Shown one piece after another: positions 1 through 8,590 of a stretch of DNA of 64,000 bases; the first letter of the stretch is position 1, and each line of letters begins with the position of its first letter. The stretch spans positions 60,227-124,226 of the forward strand of contig CAIFEZ010000008.1 of the NCBI GenBank assembly GCA_903789595.1, given 5' to 3'. The DNA is from an uncultured eubacterium 1-6 (GTDB lineage: Bacteria > Bacillota > Clostridia > Lachnospirales > Lachnospiraceae). The position numbers and the translations under genes were made by a program. Under the pieces are notes generated by a model. The model was not told where the DNA came from, searched no databases, and was given only the letters and a program-made list of their open reading frames with translations.

Positions 1-2
1 GC

Positions 3-1673
3 GCCCGGTTTCTGAATCCGGAAAGCTGGCGCTGCTCAATGGTCTGGGCGGCAACAATGGGGCTGCCGCTTTCGCTGGAAGGCGTCGGCACCGTCCTCGG
101 CCTTGAGAAGCAGAAGCTCTCAGAGGGCAAGGAGCTCATCAAATACTTTTCAGTGCCCTGCACTCCGACAAAAACGAATGGCGGTCGCACCCGGAACCTT
201 CCGGCGGATGCGCAAGACAAATGGGAAACCTTCAAGCGCTATAACCTCCGGGATGTGGAAACAGAAATGGGCATCAAGGCAAGACTATCCAAGTTTCCGG
301 TGCCGGAATCTGTCTGGGACGAATACAACATTGATCAGGAAATCAACGACCGTGGTGTACGCCTCGACATGGATCTGGTGCAGAAGGCCATCGAAATGGA
401 TACCCGCTCCCGGACGGAGCTAACCGCAGCAATGAAAAAGCTCACTGCCCTTGATAATCCCAACAGCGTCCAGCAGATGAAACAATGGCTCTCCGAAAAC
501 GGGCTCGAAACCGACACACTTGGCAAAAAAGCCGTGGCAGAGCTCTTAAAAACTGCCTCGCCAGAGCTGCAGACCGTTCTCACACTTCGCCAGCAGCTTG
601 CCAAATCCTCTGTTCGGAAATACCAGACGATGGAACGCGCCGTATGCGATGACGGCAGAGCGCACGGCTGCTTTGCTTTTTACGGAGCCAACCGCACAGG
701 CCGCTGGGCAGGCAGACTGATTCAATTACAAAACCTACCGCAGAATCATCTGGAGGATCTCGCAGATGCCCGCGCACTTGTTAAATCCGGTGACTTTGAT
801 GCTGTGAAAATGCTCTATGAGGATGTGCCGGATACGCTCTCGCAACTGATCCGCACTGCTTTTATTCCGAAGGATGGCTGTCAGTTTTATGTTTCCGACT
901 TCAGTGCCATCGAGGCAAGAGTCATCGCCTGGTATGCGGGTGAGACCTGGCGGCAGAAGGTCTTTGAAGATGGCGGCGACATTTACTGTGCCAGTGCCAG
1001 TCAGATGTTCCGTGTTCCTGTCATAAAGCACGGCATCAACGGCCACCTTCGTCAAAAAGGCAAAATTGCAGAATTGGCGCTTGGCTATGGCGGCTCGGTC
1101 GGCGCACTCAAAGCAATGGGTGCCATCGAGATGGGGCTTTCAGAGGACGAGCTTCCTCCGCTGGTAGACGCTTGGCGGCAGACAAATCCTCGCATCGTCC
1201 AGTTCTGGTGGGATGTCGACCGTGCAGTCATGGAAGCGGTCAAGTATAAGCACACAACCAGTAGCCACGGTCTGATCTTCTCCTGCCGCTCCGGGATGCT
1301 CTTTATCACGCTTCCTTCTGGCAGGAACCTTGCCTATGTGAAGCCGAAGGTCGGAACGAACAAGTTCGGTGGCGAATGCATCACCTATGAAGGCATTGGC
1401 TCCACAAAGAAATGGGAACGACTCGATTCCTACGGCCCGAAATTTGTGGAAAACATCGTGCAGGCGACCTCCCGCGACATCCTCTGTTACGCCATGAAGA
1501 CGCTGCGCTGCTGCTCTATCGTCATGCATATCCACGACGAACTGGTCATCGAAGCAGACCCGTGTATGTCCCTTGACGTCCTGTGTGAACAAATGGGCAG
1601 AACACCGCCGTGGACTCCCGGTCTCATGCTCCGTGCTGATGGCTATACCACTCCCTTCTATAAAAAAGATTAA
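3..1673 (+). CDS. Phage DNA polymerase I-like (family A), 5' partial
   Basis: This is a family A DNA polymerase that would copy phage DNA. The frame is open at the window edge, so the start lies upstream. The first visible residues belong to the 3'-5' exonuclease domain: YNLRDVETE about 75 residues in looks like the Exo III region. The polymerase motifs are intact, counting from the Met at base 39. Motif A is DFSAIEAR near residue 287, motif B is the R-K-A-YGG stretch near 335-350, and motif C is HIHDELVIE near 495. Family members in Clostridia phages run about 640-660 residues, so roughly 100 are missing. The gene is followed by the first copy of a repeated hairpin element. Confidence 0.95.
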   Translation, partial: ARFLNPESWRCSMVWAATMGLPLSLEGVGTVLGLEKQKLSEGKELIKYFSVPCTPTKTNGGRTRNLPADAQDKWETFKRYNLRDVETEMGIKARLSKFPVPESVWDEYNIDQEINDRGVRLDMDLVQKAIEMDTRSRTELTAAMKKLTALDNPNSVQQMKQWLSENGLETDTLGKKAVAELLKTASPELQTVLTLRQQLAKSSVRKYQTMERAVCDDGRAHGCFAFYGANRTGRWAGRLIQLQNLPQNHLEDLADARALVKSGDFDAVKMLYEDVPDTLSQLIRTAFIPKDGCQFYVSDFSAIEARVIAWYAGETWRQKVFEDGGDIYCASASQMFRVPVIKHGINGHLRQKGKIAELALGYGGSVGALKAMGAIEMGLSEDELPPLVDAWRQTNPRIVQFWWDVDRAVMEAVKYKHTTSSHGLIFSCRSGMLFITLPSGRNLAYVKPKVGTNKFGGECITYEGIGSTKKWERLDSYGPKFVENIVQATSRDILCYAMKTLRCCSIVMHIHDELVIEADPCMSLDVLCEQMGRTPPWTPGLMLRADGYTTPFYKKD

Positions 1674-1733
1674 AATCATCCGCTCAAATCAGGCGTTCAT
1701 CTCCAGTGGAAATTAGAGGTGGACGCCTTAAGT
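1672..1733 (+). promoter_or_regulatory. Repeated hairpin leader element, copy 1
   Basis: This 62-base segment recurs exactly at 2548-2609 and in diverged form near 31524. It begins with a CCGCTCAAAT box. A stem follows: 1691-1706 (AGGCGTTCATCTCCAG) pairs with 1713-1728 across a TGGAAA loop, with 15 of 16 positions paired, three of them G-T. The right arm holds AGAGGTGG, a Shine-Dalgarno-like stretch. It starts right at the polymerase stop codon and precedes the antirepressor gene. It is probably a cis-acting RNA element or protein-binding hairpin. It lacks a T-tract, so it is not a typical terminator. Confidence 0.65.
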
Positions 1734-1759
1734 ACACCTGCAGAAGGGATGAAAATTTT

Positions 1760-2548
1760 ATGTCAAACGAAATAACAACATTTACAAACGCGGAGTTCGG
1801 ATCTATCCGGACAATCACGATTGCCAACGAACCATGGTTTGTTGGGAAGGATGCTGCCGATATTCTCGGCTACAGCAATACTCGTAAAGCACTGATTGAC
1901 CATGTGGATGACGAGGACAAGGGAGTAACGAAATGTGACACCCTTGGCGGAGTGCAGGACATGACGGTCATCAACGAGTCCGGTCTGTATTCGCTTATCC
2001 TTGGCAGCAAACTTCCCGTAGCAAAGCACTTCAAAAAGTGGGTAACATCTGAAGTTTTGCCTTCAATCCGCAAACATGGTCTCTATGCGATTGATGACAT
2101 TCTGGCTGATCCTGATCTTGCCATTGCTGCGCTGCAGGAACTCAAAGCTGAACGTGAAAAACGTAAGTCTCTTGAAAACACGGTTGCCGTGCAGACACAG
2201 CAGATTGCCGAAATGAAACCAAAAGTCAGCTATTACGATGTCGTTTTGAACTGCAAGGATCTCGTGGCCATTTCGATTATCGCCAAAGACTATGGTTGGA
2301 GTGCCAAGCATATGAACAAGTGGCTGCACGACAAGGAAATTCAATTCAAACAGCCAAGTGGAATCTGGCTCCTTTATCAGAAATATGCCGACAGAGGATA
2401 CACGTCTACCAAAACCACTACCTATTCCGGTTCGGATGGAGAAGTGCATACTGCCGTTCATACTTATTGGACCCAGTCAGGGCGTCTCTTTATTTACGAC
2501 CTTATGAAAGCTGACGGGAATCTTCCACTCATCGAACAAGGAAATTAA
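1760..2548 (+). CDS. Phage antirepressor, BRO-N plus KilAC domains
   Basis: This is a 262-residue antirepressor-type protein. Residues 1-100 form a BRO-N domain, with PWFVGKDAADILGYSN and later GLYSLILGSK and FKKWVTSEVLPSIRKHG, all standard for the family. A short coiled coil covers about 110-145. The C-terminal 110 residues match the KilAC/ANT domain (YYDVVLNCKDLVAISIIAKDYG, then GIWLLYQKY). Such proteins usually antagonise a phage repressor or bind DNA. The ATG at 1760 was chosen because the BRO-N domain starts there. An in-frame GTG at 1706 would begin inside the hairpin loop and is less likely. The gene is flanked on both sides by identical copies of the hairpin element. Confidence 0.9.
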   Translation: MSNEITTFTNAEFGSIRTITIANEPWFVGKDAADILGYSNTRKALIDHVDDEDKGVTKCDTLGGVQDMTVINESGLYSLILGSKLPVAKHFKKWVTSEVLPSIRKHGLYAIDDILADPDLAIAALQELKAEREKRKSLENTVAVQTQQIAEMKPKVSYYDVVLNCKDLVAISIIAKDYGWSAKHMNKWLHDKEIQFKQPSGIWLLYQKYADRGYTSTKTTTYSGSDGEVHTAVHTYWTQSGRLFIYDLMKADGNLPLIEQGN

Positions 2549-2609
2549 AAATCATCCGCTCAAATCAGGCGTTCATCTCCAGTGGAAATTAGAGGTGGAC
2601 GCCTTAAGT
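2548..2609 (+). promoter_or_regulatory. Repeated hairpin leader element, copy 2
   Basis: This is a perfect 62-base repeat of 1672-1733. The stem is 2567-2582 with 2589-2604 and the loop is TGGAAA. It starts at the antirepressor stop codon and leads into the next gene, whose own ribosome site (AAAGGAG, 2618-2624) lies 14 bases beyond the stem. The position is the same as in copy 1: directly after one gene and before the next. Confidence 0.65.
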
Positions 2610-2633
2610 CTGCCCGGAAAGGAGAATTCTCGT

Positions 2634-3056
2634 TTGAGTAACAATTATCGCAACAACGAAGGCTATCCTGACCCGACTGCCGGTGAGGCTCTCTCAAGAA
2701 TTACAGCAAATGAGAAGCAGTCCCTGCGTGCGTTCAGGCCTATCGTCTATATCTGCTCACCATATTCAGGTGACATTGATGCTAATGTAGCTGCCGCAAG
2801 ACGCTATTGCCGCTTTGCCGTGGAGCAAGGATATATCCCCATCGCCCCACATCTGTTGTTTCCGCAATTTATGGATGACAACCGCTCGGACGAACGGGAA
2901 CTGGGACTGTTTTTTGGGAATGCCCTCATGAGCAAATGCTCGGAGGTCTGGGTATTCGGAAGTCGCATCTCGTCCGGAATGGAATCAGAAATCAAACGCG
3001 CCAAGTGGAAGAACCACTGCCTGCGCTATTTCACAGAAGAATGTCAGGAGGTTTAA
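2634..3056 (+). CDS. Small Rossmann-like protein, DUF4406/nucleoside deoxyribosyltransferase-like
   Basis: This 140-residue protein resembles the DUF4406 group, which shares the nucleoside 2-deoxyribosyltransferase-like fold. Recognisable parts are IVYICSPYSGDIDANVAAARRYC, the stretch IPIAPHLLFPQF, and EVWVFGSRISSGMESEIKRA; these map onto the early beta strand, the middle loop and the late ligand-binding loop of that fold. A role in nucleotide metabolism is therefore possible but not shown. The TTG at 2634 is preferred as start because AAAGGAG sits 9 bases upstream. A GTG at 2595 in the same frame lies inside the hairpin element. Motif sequence longer than 20 residues is abbreviated: the first run spans residues 37-58. 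Confidence 0.7.
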   Translation: MSNNYRNNEGYPDPTAGEALSRITANEKQSLRAFRPIVYICSPYSGDIDANVAAARRYCRFAVEQGYIPIAPHLLFPQFMDDNRSDERELGLFFGNALMSKCSEVWVFGSRISSGMESEIKRAKWKNHCLRYFTEECQEV

Positions 3057-3060
3057 CGCT

Positions 3061-3390
3061 ATGTATGAAGTTAAAGAAAATCGCAGAAAGCTGCAGGGCG
3101 GCACAGAAATTACGACCTATACCCGTGACGTTGTAAGCGCCAATATTCTCGAAGTTGAAGCTGGGACAAACGGCTATCAGGGCGGCGATACCGGTCATGG
3201 CAGCCGCACCTATTTCCGCATCTCCGATGAGGCCTGCACAGATATTCATGTCACGCCTTTCATGGACAAATACGGCTGTAATGGTTTTGAAGTCACCCTC
3301 GGCGGCGACTGCGAGCTGGAAACCATGATCCGGGCGCTGAAATTTATCACAAAGGTGCTCGAAGACGAATCCGGGGAGGTGTATGACTGA
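3061..3390 (+). CDS. Conserved phage protein of unknown function
   Basis: This is a 109-residue acidic protein preceded by GGAGG (3047-3051) with good spacing. Its stop codon overlaps the start of the primase gene as TGATG, so the two are translationally coupled. Its middle holds a glycine-rich stretch (NGYQGGDTGHGSRTYF, near residues 39-54) followed by a likely beta-rich segment. No membrane segment or catalytic motif is visible. I do not recognise a named family. The position directly before the primase in the replication block suggests a role in phage DNA metabolism, but that is only context. Confidence 0.7.
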   Translation: MYEVKENRRKLQGGTEITTYTRDVVSANILEVEAGTNGYQGGDTGHGSRTYFRISDEACTDIHVTPFMDKYGCNGFEVTLGGDCELETMIRALKFITKVLEDESGEVYD

Positions 3391-5663
3391 TGTTCACACT
3401 TTATAGTGCTGATTTTACCGGAAATCCCGGCAACTGCTCCTACCCGCACAAGACCGTCGTCATGAATACGGACAACCTGAGAGAGGCTGTCTGCCATGAC
3501 TATGTTTGCGCCGAATACAAGAACCACTACCGCAACGGTGAAAACTTCATCTCCGCCGACTGCCTGCCCGTTGACTGTGATAACGATCACTCGGAAGATC
3601 CGAAGGATTGGGTCACGCCTGCCGATGTGCTGGAGGCATTTCCCGGCGTAAGTATTGCCATCCACTACAGCCGCTTCAATAACCGTGAGAAAAACGGAAA
3701 GCCCGCAAGGCCGAAGTTCCATGTGCTCTTTCCCATCGACCGGATGACAGACGCCACCCTTTACAGCGACATGAAAAAGCTGGTCAATTCCATCTTCCCG
3801 TATTTTGATACGAAGGCTCTGGATGCTGCTCGGTTCTTTTTCGGTACACAGGAGCCAAATGTAGAGCTCTATCCTGGCCGCATGAATCTCACGGAATTCC
3901 TAAATAACGACGAGTTCGATGCAGGTCTTCCCGGTGGGCATAAAAAAGACGCAGTTATCCCGGAAGGCAGCCGCAACGCTGTCATGTCTCGCTTCGCCGG
4001 TATCGTCATCAAGAAATACGGTGATTCTGAAAAAGCCTATCAGAGTTTTCTGGAAAAAGCCGCGACCTGCGTCCCGCCGCTGGATAACAATGAACTTTCT
4101 ACCATCTGGCACAGTGCCCAGCGCTTTTACTTAAAAATCAGCAAGGAGGACGGATATGTCCCGCCCGAAGCCTACAACGACGAAAACAGCTACAAGCCGG
4201 AGGATTTCTCCGATGTCGGTCAGGCCGAGGTGCTGGCGAAATACTTCTCTGGCGAGCTCCGCTACTCTCCCGCCACGCACTTTATCCGTTACGGCGATCA
4301 CTACTGGCAGGAAACAGAGCCCGGCGCACAGGCTGTCGCCCATGAGCTGACCCGCAGGCAGATGAACGAATCATCAAAAGCAATGATTGATGCAGCCAAG
4401 AAGCTAAAAAACTGCGGAGCGCAGGACATTCTGGACAGCACCTCCAAGGCCAAGGCTGAACAGCTCATGAACAAAGACCAGATGGAAGCCTATCAGGAAT
4501 TTCTCTCCGCCAAGGCATATCAGAGCTTTGCTGTCCATCGCCGTGACTCCAAGAACATCACATCCACGCTGAAAGAATCCCATCCAATGCTGGAGATCTC
4601 GCCGCGTGATCTGGATGCCGACTGCTTTTTGCTCTGTACTCCGGAGGCAACCTATGACCTCAGAAAAGGAATGGCCGGTGCGCGGGAGCATTCCGCGAAT
4701 GACTTTATTACAAAGATCACCTCGGTTTCACCCGGCATCAAGGGCCAGCAGCTCTGGCTTGATAACTTAAGCCTCATCTTCCAGAAAGACCAGCAGCTGA
4801 TTGACTATGTTCAGATGATCTGCGGTCTTGCCGCCATTGGCAAGGTTTATGTGGAAGCCCTCATTATTGCCTATGGTGACGGGCGAAACGGCAAGTCCAC
4901 CTTCTGGAATGCCATCTCCCGTGTGCTGGGCCTTTACAGTGGCAACATCTCTGCAGATACCCTGACTGTCGGCTGCCGCAGAAACATCAAACCGGAAATG
5001 GCGGAGGTCAAGGGCAAGCGGCTTCTGATCGCTGCTGAAATGCAGGAAGGCGCAAGGCTCAATGATTCTACCGTCAAGCAGCTCTGCTCCACCGATGAAG
5101 TGTTTGCGGAAAAGAAATACAAAGACCCGTTCTCCTTCAAGCCCTGCCACACGCTGGTTTTATACACCAACCATCTGCCGCGTGTTTCCGCATCTGATGA
5201 CGGCATCTGGCGCAGGCTCATCGTGATTCCCTTCGGTGCCAAGATCGAGGGCAAAACCGACATCAAGAATTACGGCGAGTACCTGTATGAAAATGCCGGA
5301 GAAAGCATTCTGGCTTGGGTCATCGAAGGAGCCATGAAGGTAATTGCGCTGGGCTACCAGATCCCGATCCCGGACTGCGTGACGAAGGCCATTGAGGAAT
5401 ACCGCAGCCAGAACGACTGGTTCGGACATTTTCTGGATGAGAAGTGCGAGGTGGATGACTCCTTTAAGGAAAGCTCCTCGTCGCTGTATCAGGCGTACCG
5501 CAACTACTCACTGGACTGCAACGAATATGTGCGCAGTACGGCGGACTTCTATTTTGCGCTGGAGAAGGCCGGATTTGAACGGCTGACACTCAATCGGAAG
5601 CGCTTTTTTAAAGGGCTGCGCATTCGTGAGGGCACCGGTGCAGATGAGGATTTTCTGCAGTAA
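3390..5663 (+). CDS. Phage primase-helicase, P4 family
   Basis: This 757-residue replication protein joins a primase-like N-terminus to a superfamily 3 helicase. Residues 60-120 hold the archaeo-eukaryotic primase-type region ending RPKFHVLFPID. A PriCT-like domain follows near 195-250, and a D5_N domain near 400-480. The P-loop is GDGRNGKST at about 496-504. The helicase then shows TNHLPRV (motif C asparagine) and the arginine finger in DDGIWRRLIVIPF. The C-terminal 90 residues resemble the usual D5/P4 tail. It would unwind and prime phage DNA at the origin. It starts at an ATG overlapping the previous stop. Confidence 0.93.
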   Translation: MFTLYSADFTGNPGNCSYPHKTVVMNTDNLREAVCHDYVCAEYKNHYRNGENFISADCLPVDCDNDHSEDPKDWVTPADVLEAFPGVSIAIHYSRFNNREKNGKPARPKFHVLFPIDRMTDATLYSDMKKLVNSIFPYFDTKALDAARFFFGTQEPNVELYPGRMNLTEFLNNDEFDAGLPGGHKKDAVIPEGSRNAVMSRFAGIVIKKYGDSEKAYQSFLEKAATCVPPLDNNELSTIWHSAQRFYLKISKEDGYVPPEAYNDENSYKPEDFSDVGQAEVLAKYFSGELRYSPATHFIRYGDHYWQETEPGAQAVAHELTRRQMNESSKAMIDAAKKLKNCGAQDILDSTSKAKAEQLMNKDQMEAYQEFLSAKAYQSFAVHRRDSKNITSTLKESHPMLEISPRDLDADCFLLCTPEATYDLRKGMAGAREHSANDFITKITSVSPGIKGQQLWLDNLSLIFQKDQQLIDYVQMICGLAAIGKVYVEALIIAYGDGRNGKSTFWNAISRVLGLYSGNISADTLTVGCRRNIKPEMAEVKGKRLLIAAEMQEGARLNDSTVKQLCSTDEVFAEKKYKDPFSFKPCHTLVLYTNHLPRVSASDDGIWRRLIVIPFGAKIEGKTDIKNYGEYLYENAGESILAWVIEGAMKVIALGYQIPIPDCVTKAIEEYRSQNDWFGHFLDEKCEVDDSFKESSSSLYQAYRNYSLDCNEYVRSTADFYFALEKAGFERLTLNRKRFFKGLRIREGTGADEDFLQ

Positions 5664-5676
5664 TAGCCATGGATGA

Positions 5677-5767
5677 CAAGGTGTATCAAGGTCTTATATA
5701 AAAACTCTCTTAGGGCAATAAAAAAAGCTATAAGGAAAAGTTCAGTAAATACCATTGATACACCTTG
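5677..5767. repeat. 13-bp inverted repeat between primase and VRR-NUC genes
   Basis: CAAGGTGTATCAA at 5677-5689 is exactly complementary to TTGATACACCTTG at 5755-5767. The 65 bases between are A-rich (an AAAAAA run and AT-rich flanks). The pair lies just after the primase stop codon. It could be part of a replication origin, an operator pair or an RNA processing stem; the sequence does not decide between them. There is no T-tract after the right arm. Confidence 0.55.
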
Positions 5768-5804
5768 CACATCCCAGTAATTAAGCGCCTGACGGAGGTT
5801 ATCA

Positions 5805-6089
5805 ATGAACGAGAAACAGGTAGAGAACAAATTAACAGCGGCAGTAAAAAAGGCCGGTGGGATTGCACCGAAGTTCGTGTCTCCGGGATTTGCAGGAATG
5901 CCCGACCGTCTGATCTTACTCCCTGACGGCCATATCGCTTTTGCAGAGCTTAAGGCTCCGGGAAAACTGCCGCGACCGCTTCAGCTCTCAAGGCACCGGC
6001 TGCTTCAGCGGCTTGGCTTTAAGGTCTATGTCATTGACGACCCGGAGCAGATTGGAGGGATGATTCATGAAATTACAAATAGTCTGTGA
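5805..6089 (+). CDS. VRR-NUC domain nuclease
   Basis: This 94-residue stand-alone VRR-NUC protein belongs to the PD-(D/E)XK nuclease superfamily. The active-site pattern is visible: a basic N-terminus, SPGFAGMPDRLIL (PD near residues 32-34), then IAFAELKAPG carrying the E-x-K pair near 48-50. In phages such proteins sit beside SNF2-like helicases and are thought to process DNA ends or branched DNA. The ribosome site GGAGG lies at 5794-5798. The last 23 bases overlap the HNH gene. Length is normal for the phage family. Confidence 0.9.
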   Translation: MNEKQVENKLTAAVKKAGGIAPKFVSPGFAGMPDRLILLPDGHIAFAELKAPGKLPRPLQLSRHRLLQRLGFKVYVIDDPEQIGGMIHEITNSL

Positions 6090-6573
6090 CCGGTGTGGAA
6101 GTTCATTTGAAAGAGAATCATCAGCACTAAAAGGCAAAAAGCATCATTTCTGCAGCAGGAAATGCCTCGCCAACTTCAGCAACAAAAGAAAGAACCCAGA
6201 TGGCTATGCAAAACTCAAAGACTATACAAACATGAGTCTCCACATGACTCAGCTAAACGAAGACATGAATCCTACAAGGATGTCGTCGGAGACAAGATAC
6301 AAGTTAAGGCAGGCACGATTAGGAAAAGGCAGATGTGATGGATATTCCAAAATCTACAACAAAGCCGCCCACCGTGTTATCGCCGAGAAAAAGCTCGGTC
6401 GCCCTCTTCGTGATGGTGAAATTGTACATCATCGGGATGAAAACAAATACAACAACAATCCCGATAATCTTGTGGTTTTCTCATCACAGTCGGCTCATGC
6501 CAAACACCACAATGAATTGAGATGGTTCATTTCAGAAATAAAGAAAATCGAGGAAGGAGGTGATGCCGAATGA
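6067..6573 (+). CDS. Free-standing HNH endonuclease with N-terminal zinc finger
   Basis: This 168-residue protein opens with a four-cysteine zinc finger (CDRCG near residues 8-12 and CSRKC near 29-33). It ends with an HNH nuclease domain: GEIVHHRDENKYNNNPDNL near 118-136, then HAKHH. This layout is typical of homing-type endonucleases that spread between phages. It overlaps the VRR-NUC gene by 23 bases and the following helicase start by 4 bases, so it sits inside an otherwise continuous VRR-NUC/helicase pair. It looks like an insertion into that pair. Confidence 0.88.
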   Translation: MKLQIVCDRCGSSFERESSALKGKKHHFCSRKCLANFSNKRKNPDGYAKLKDYTNMSLHMTQLNEDMNPTRMSSETRYKLRQARLGKGRCDGYSKIYNKAAHRVIAEKKLGRPLRDGEIVHHRDENKYNNNPDNLVVFSSQSAHAKHHNELRWFISEIKKIEEGGDAE

Positions 6574-7932
6574 AGTTCATACCGCATGATTATCAGAAAT
6601 ACGCAATCTCTTATATCGAGAAGAAGCCTGTTGCTGCAGTCCTGCTTGATATGGGCTTAGGTTGAGGGCAAAACAGTGATTACACTTTCTGCCATATCCG
6701 ACCTCTTGTTTGACAGCTTTGAAGTCCATCGCGTTCTGGTGATAGCTCCTTTAAGAGTCGCCCGCGATACTTGGCCTACAGAAATCCAGAAATGGAGCCA
6801 CCTTAGAAGTCTCACCTATGCGGTCGCAGTCGGGACACTGAAGGAGCGTAAAGCCGCCCTCATGCAGCGAGCAGATATTACAATCATCAACCGCGAAAAC
6901 CTGCAGTGGCTGATTGACGATTCCGGATTCCCATTTGACTTTGACATGGTGATCATAGATGAGCTCTCATCCTTCAAAAACCACAAGGCAAAACGCTTCA
7001 AGTCCCTGATGAAGGTTCGGCCCTATATCCACAGGATCATCGGTCTTACCGGCACGCCTTCTTCCAACGGACTGATGGATCTTTGGGCAGAATTCAAGCT
7101 GCTGGATATGGGACAACGCCTCGGTCGCTTTATCACACAGTACCGGATGAATTATTTTATTCCGGACAAGCGAAACGGCGAGATCATCTACTCCTATAAG
7201 CCACTACCCTATGCGGAGGATGCCATTTACCAAAGGATTTCAGATATCACGATTTCCATGAAGTCCACCGACCACCTGAAAATGCCGGAGCTCATTTCTA
7301 CGCAATACGAAGTAAAGCTTTCAGATACTGAGCGTGACCGATATGAGAATTTAAAGCAGGAGTTAATCCTGCAGCTGCCGGATGGCGAAATAACCGCCGC
7401 CAATGCTGCCGCGCTGACAGGGAAGCTCTCCCAACTTGCGAACGGTGCCATTTATTCCGATACCGGCGAGATCATGGAGTTCCATGACCGGAAGCTGGAC
7501 GCTTTGGAGGATATTATCGAGGCCGCAAATGAAAAGCCGCTTCTGGTGGCCTACTGGTTCAGACACGATCTGGCCCAAATCAAGAATCGCTTCAATGTCC
7601 GGGAGATCAAGACAAGCCGCGACATTGCTGACTGGAATGCGGGAAAGATTCCTGTAGCAGTCATCCATCCTGCCTCAGCCGGACACGGCCTAAACCTGCA
7701 GGCAGGCGGTTCCACTCTCGTCTGGTTCGGGCTCACATGGTCGTTGGAATTATACCAGCAGACAAATGCAAGGCTCTGGCGGCAAGGCCAGCAGTCTCAT
7801 ACCGTAGTCATCCAGCACATCATTACCAAGGGCACCATTGATGAACGCATCCTGAAGGCACTCTCCAAAAAGGAGCTGACCCAGTCCGCTTTGATTGATG
7901 CCGTCAAGGTGGATCTGGAGGTGCCACGATGA
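6570..7932 (+). pseudogene. SNF2-family helicase broken by a 7-base insertion in Walker A
   Basis: The gene starts at ATG 6570 (strong site GGAAGGAGG upstream) and reads 31 codons ending in LLDMGLG. It then meets TGA at 6663. Seven extra bases (TGAGGGC, 6663-6669) separate GGT from AAA-ACA-GTG; removing them restores a GLGKT nucleotide-binding loop and a single frame of about 450 residues. The remaining 418-residue frame is intact. It keeps the DEAH-like IIDELSSF motif, LTGTPSSNGLMDLW, and the C-terminal helicase stretch ending YQQTNARLWRQGQ. A GTG at 6676 could restart translation but the product would lack the P-loop. Sequencing error is possible. Confidence 0.8.
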
Positions 7933-8153
7933 CAAGACCGTATGAAAATCTTATCAATGCCATCATTCTGCAGGCAGTGAAGGATTATCGGGATGCCTTA
8001 AAGCGCCTGAAGAAAAAAACACAGAATACAGACGCCATGTCCACTGCGATGGAAATAGAACGATTTTTCCATTCTGCCTGGTATCAGACCATCACCAGTG
8101 TAGATGGCGACTACCTGATACAAAAGCTGCGAGAGGAGGCGAAGTCAAAATGA
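7929..8153 (+). CDS. Small conserved phage protein of unknown function
   Basis: This is a 74-residue, mostly helical protein. It overlaps the helicase end by 4 bases and the sigma-like gene by 4 bases, so the three are one translational unit. It is rich in lysine and arginine in the middle (LKRLKKKTQ), with an acidic-aromatic C-terminal half. Proteins like this commonly sit between the SNF2 helicase and the late regulator in Clostridia prophages. No function is known to me. Confidence 0.75.
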   Translation: MTRPYENLINAIILQAVKDYRDALKRLKKKTQNTDAMSTAMEIERFFHSAWYQTITSVDGDYLIQKLREEAKSK

Positions 8154-8578
8154 CCGTAAAAGAATATCTTCATCAGGCTTATCGCCTTGACCAGAAGATC
8201 AAGTCTGACACGATGGAAGTACAGAACCTCCGGGTGATGGCTGGCAGCGTGTCGGCAATCCAATATGACAAAGACCGAGTACAGACATCCCGATCTACGG
8301 ACGCACCCTTTATCCGGACACTGGAAAAGATGTGGGATCTGGAAAACAGGATCGCAGCGGAGCTTGAAACCCTCTCCGACCTGAAGAAACAGATCCGTGA
8401 GGTCATTGAAGCTGTGCCGGATACAGATGAACGCATGGTTTTAAAGTATCGTTACATTCATGGACTAACCTGGGAGCAGATCGGCATCGAGCTTTGTGCT
8501 GACGCCCGCACGATTCGTCGCTGGCATGGCAAGGCTCTGCAGCATGCCTTTCTGCCGGAGCATCCCATTATCATATGA
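8150..8578 (+). CDS. Sigma-70 region 4-like late regulator (DUF1492/ArpU type)
   Basis: This 142-residue protein has a helical N-terminal two thirds. Its C-terminal helix-turn-helix resembles sigma factor region 4: MVLKYRYIHGLTWEQIGIEL near residues 99-118, then ADARTIRRWHGKAL. Members of the group act as positive regulators of phage late genes or at least sit at that position. It is the last gene before the packaging module. Only 12 bases after its stop begin three TGTCC repeats in front of a TATAAT box, a likely target. The regulatory role is inferred from family and position. Confidence 0.8.
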   Translation: MTVKEYLHQAYRLDQKIKSDTMEVQNLRVMAGSVSAIQYDKDRVQTSRSTDAPFIRTLEKMWDLENRIAAELETLSDLKKQIREVIEAVPDTDERMVLKYRYIHGLTWEQIGIELCADARTIRRWHGKALQHAFLPEHPIII

Positions 8579-8590
8579 AATGCGCCCGAA

